Of a stretch of DNA of 64,000 nt, positions 62,001 through 64,000 are shown piece by piece. The notes below the pieces were generated by a model. It was not told where the DNA came from. It made no database searches and saw only the letters and a list, made by a program, of their open reading frames with translations. A program made the position numbers and the translations under genes. Source of the DNA: Formicarius rufipectus (taxonomy: Eukaryota; Chordata; Aves; Passeriformes; Formicariidae). Every line of letters begins with the position of its first letter. The first letter of the stretch is position 1. Location of the stretch: positions 176,908-240,907 of the forward strand of contig VXAU01000684.1 in assembly GCA_013399695.1 (NCBI GenBank). The letters are read 5' to 3'.

Positions 62001-63524
62001 TGATGCTACAGAAGTCCATAACTGAAGAGGAATATGAGCCAGGAAGTGCAAATCCAGTTCAGAACTTCCCCAGGTGGTGATTTGGATCCGGTGCTCTGTT
62101 TCAGGACCATGTATAATCTGATCAAACCCATGCAATCCAAGTTCTACCAGTGTAGCTGAGATTTCTATCATGAATCAACAGCATAACTGTTACCCTTGGT
62201 GAAAACAGCTACAAAAATTTAAACTGTTTTTAAATTCCAAATTCAGTATCCCAATCATCATGTGCTAATGTATCAGCTTTAATGTCTTAGAACCTGGTTC
62301 AGGTTTGAAGGAACTCCAGTACTCAGGTATAGCAGCACCGAGTTGTTTTGCTCACCTAATTGCAATTTTAAACTGAACCATCCTGATCTTTCCAAGGGTG
62401 TGGGAAGAAGAAAAACTATCCAGGTTGATCTGGAAGGTGGCAGGAGTACAATGTGCTGCCCCGATTTCTGTGTCCTAGAAAGGCTTCTTGCGTGGGATAA
62501 CCCTCTGTCATTGCAATTTATCACAGGATGCTGCCATGGATTCTTCCCTCCTATAATCCCATTTTTACAGCACAAATCTTTACCCTCAGGGAATATTATG
62601 CACTGGTTAATGCTGTTTATTATATTGTCTTCTGTAGAACAATCATTATCAACAAAATGCATTGTAATTGTCTTAGCACCACAAAGACACGCAGGGATGG
62701 GAATGATAAAAGAGAACTTACTTAACGTTCTTTTTTTCTTTGTCCTTATCTTCAAGTCTCTTCATGTCCCGAGCAGCTTGATCCTAACAGGTCATAAAAT
62801 TATCATATGTTAAAAAGATCGAGATGACAAAACATGGAAGGGAAAAATGTTCCAACATAACTAGACCATTATGTCACAAAGATTACACTTTTTGGGCTAA
62901 ATTTGCTCTTGTTCCATATCTCATCCCAAATAAATTCTGCTACTAATACCTTTGAATTTTTATCTTCTAAGTTTGTGGCACTGCTGTTCAAAAGATAAAC
63001 TTCCCATATTCCTCCTGAAAACACTGTGCTAGAGTCCATCTAATAACAGAATTGTAGCTAAGAAACAGCTCATGACAAATACAAATAATTAACATTCAGG
63101 TAGTGAAAAATGCACAGAACCTTGGTTTGATATTCAGAGACAGGCACAGCTCTGTGTTGTACTGCCCTGACATGCTCAAAGCAGTTAAAAAGTTATTAGA
63201 AATCATATCCACCCTCTCCCTACCTAATCCACCTCTGAGTTCTAACACAGCCTCTCACATAATAAACTAAAGCTAAATGATGTTTCAGTGCAGTTGCCAA
63301 AGCCCTGAGTAGCATTTGCTGCTCCTGACTGTGGCCACAGCAATGAATAAACATGTCCTGAGCTGGGTCTTGCCTCCACTTCCGCCATGAATGCCTCCAG
63401 AGGATCGTCATCGCTGTCAGAGTCTGCAGACTTGGAATGAATCTGCTGGCGAGTGGGGGAATTCTCTGCAGGAATGTAGGGCAATTCCACATTGCTGGAA
63501 TCTTCCTCCTCATCCTCAAAGTAT
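50042..63524 (-). CDS. DDX42: DDX42, DEAD-box RNA helicase, 16 coding exons, 5' exons beyond window
   Basis: DDX42 (SF3b125) is a nuclear RNA helicase and annealing factor associated with the U2 snRNP/SF3b branch-site machinery. Visible coding exons, 5' to 3' on the minus strand: 63524-63374, 62783-62722, 61719-61683, 60308-60159, 59939-59835, 59297-59178, 58237-58061, 57572-57444, 56640-56541, 56336-56289, 55755-55658, 54946-54670, 53795-53569, 52412-52302, 51382-51281, 50713-50042. All phases agree and give 854 residues plus TAA; about 75 N-terminal residues are missing at the right edge. Core motifs are complete: Q motif FGFDEQ...YTQPTPIQCQ, motif I AKTGSGKT, PTREL, TPGR, DEAD, SAT, RGLDIP and HRIGRTGR. 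Upstream is an acidic segment (EEEEDNLEYDSDGNP). The C-terminal ~220 residues are a low-complexity Arg/Gly/Ser/Asn tail ending PKRKKSRWDS. That tail is shorter than in human and contains a tandem duplication. The first visible intron uses a GC donor. Confidence 0.97.
50334..50369 (-). repeat. Perfect 18-bp tandem duplication in the DDX42 tail
   Basis: Two identical adjacent 18-bp units (50334-50351 and 50352-50369) encode a doubled six-residue Arg-Ala-Glu-Gly-Gly-Gly block. They lie in the last exon among imperfect RYxDIxR-type repeats. The frame is kept. Confidence 0.92.
51725..51872 (+). mobile_element. CR1 LINE 3' fragment in DDX42 intron
   Basis: Sense tail: GGAAGTGTCCAATGCCAGGT at ~51729, GGAGCAACCTGGGCTAATGG, GTGTCCCTGCCCATGGCAGG and TTCTAGGATTCTATGATG. 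Confidence 0.9.
53938..54066 (+). mobile_element. CR1 LINE 3' fragment in DDX42 intron
   Basis: Sense tail: CAGATTGGATGGGGCTTGGA, GCAACCTGGTCTATGGAAGC, CCCATGGCAGGGGGCGGGAC, ending with CCAAAAATTCTATGATTC. Confidence 0.88.
54460..54546 (+). mobile_element. CR1 LINE 3' end in DDX42 intron
   Basis: Sense tail: GGTGTCCTGTGCAGGGCCAG, GAGTTGGACTCCATCATCCT, CACGGGTCCCTCCCAATTGA, ending near ACCATGATTCTGAAAAG. It ends about 120 bp from the neighbouring DDX42 exon (54670). Confidence 0.82.
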
Positions 63525-64000
63525 CTGCCAAAGAAAGGAACAACAGCCCAGTCAGCACATAGGTCGTAGCACTGTGCTGTCCTTCACGACTTCTTAATGA
63601 GTCAAGGTTCCCACAGGGATAATAAAAGTCAGTATGGACAGAGGGAAAAATGCTGAAATTTGTTTATTTATTTACAATTATTCATGTCAGAAGCTCAAAG
63701 TGGTGGCAGGACAAACAGGCATCATGAAACAGATTTTCCCAGGTTGGTGGATGGAATGCTTTTCTGACCTCCCATCCAAACACCACATTTTCTGGAATGG
63801 TTTGGGTTGGAAAGGACCTTAAAGCTCATCCAGTTCCACCCCCTTCCACTAGCCCAGGTTATTCCAAGCCCCATCCATCCTCCTCTGGGGACACTTCCCA
63901 AGATGAGGCAGCCACAGCTTCTCTGCCCAACCTGTGCTAGCGTCTCCCCACCCTCAGAGGGGAGAATTCCTTCCCAATATCCAATCTAAATCTTGTTTTC
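63525..64000. other. DDX42 intron running off the right edge
   Basis: The phase of the exon at 63524 requires further upstream coding exons beyond 64000. No exon was seen in this stretch; its right half is a CR1 tail. Confidence 0.6.
63793..64000 (-). mobile_element. CR1 LINE 3' fragment, cut by window edge
   Basis: Reverse-complement tail: TGGAATGGTTTGGGTTGGAA at ~63793, AGGACCTTAAAGCTCATCCA, CACAGCTTCTCTGCCCAACC, GGGGAGAATTCCTTCCCAAT. It continues past the window. Confidence 0.9.

Noticed and set aside
1..64000. Endogenous retrovirus, DNA transposon or bacterial-type system
   Set aside because: No LTR pairs, reverse transcriptase, transposase or operon-like coding was seen. All recognised mobile sequence is CR1 or the CR1-tailed SINE.

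Overview
The window is vertebrate nuclear DNA, almost certainly from a bird and probably from a songbird (passerine). Four conserved multi-exon genes with GT-AG introns can be assembled codon by codon, with splice phases matching at nearly every junction. About seventeen CR1 LINE tails, the dominant repeat of bird genomes, are scattered on both strands. One further repeat joins a tRNA-Ile-like head to a CR1 tail, the structure I recall for the passerine element TguSINE1. Species was not determined. The gene set matches what I recall of chicken chromosome 27.

Layout. Positions 1-3.8 kb hold the 3' flank and probable long 3' UTR of CDC27. Positions 3.8-29.1 kb are CDC27 on the minus strand: 19 coding exons, 826 residues, an anaphase-promoting complex TPR scaffold. 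Its CpG-island promoter lies at about 28.8-29.7 kb and contains a striking ~20-bp periodic array. Positions 29.5-33.6 kb are intergenic. MYL4, an essential myosin light chain, occupies 33.6-37.2 kb on the minus strand: 6 coding exons, 185 residues, with a TATA box upstream. Positions 37.3-40.6 kb are intergenic. Positions 40.6-46.5 kb on the plus strand encode a class B GPCR of the parathyroid hormone receptor family, best explained as PTH3R, a paralogue that mammals lack. Positions 46.5-50.0 kb lie between two convergent genes. From 50.0 kb to the right edge is DDX42 on the minus strand, a DEAD-box RNA helicase; 16 coding exons are visible and the first ~75 residues lie beyond the window.

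The four genes do not form a pathway: cell-cycle ubiquitin ligase, muscle contraction, hormone signalling and splicing-related RNA helicase. They are neighbours by synteny. No novel mobile, immune or biosynthetic system was found. The most interesting observations are the periodic ETS/YY1-like promoter array of CDC27, a suspicious M2/M3 splice junction in PTH3R, an in-frame tandem donor pair in CDC27 exon 18, two GC-AG introns, and repeats inserted within a few to ~30 bases of splice sites.

All exon limits come from reading the sequence against remembered human protein sequences plus splice consensus. No alignment, transcript or database search was run.
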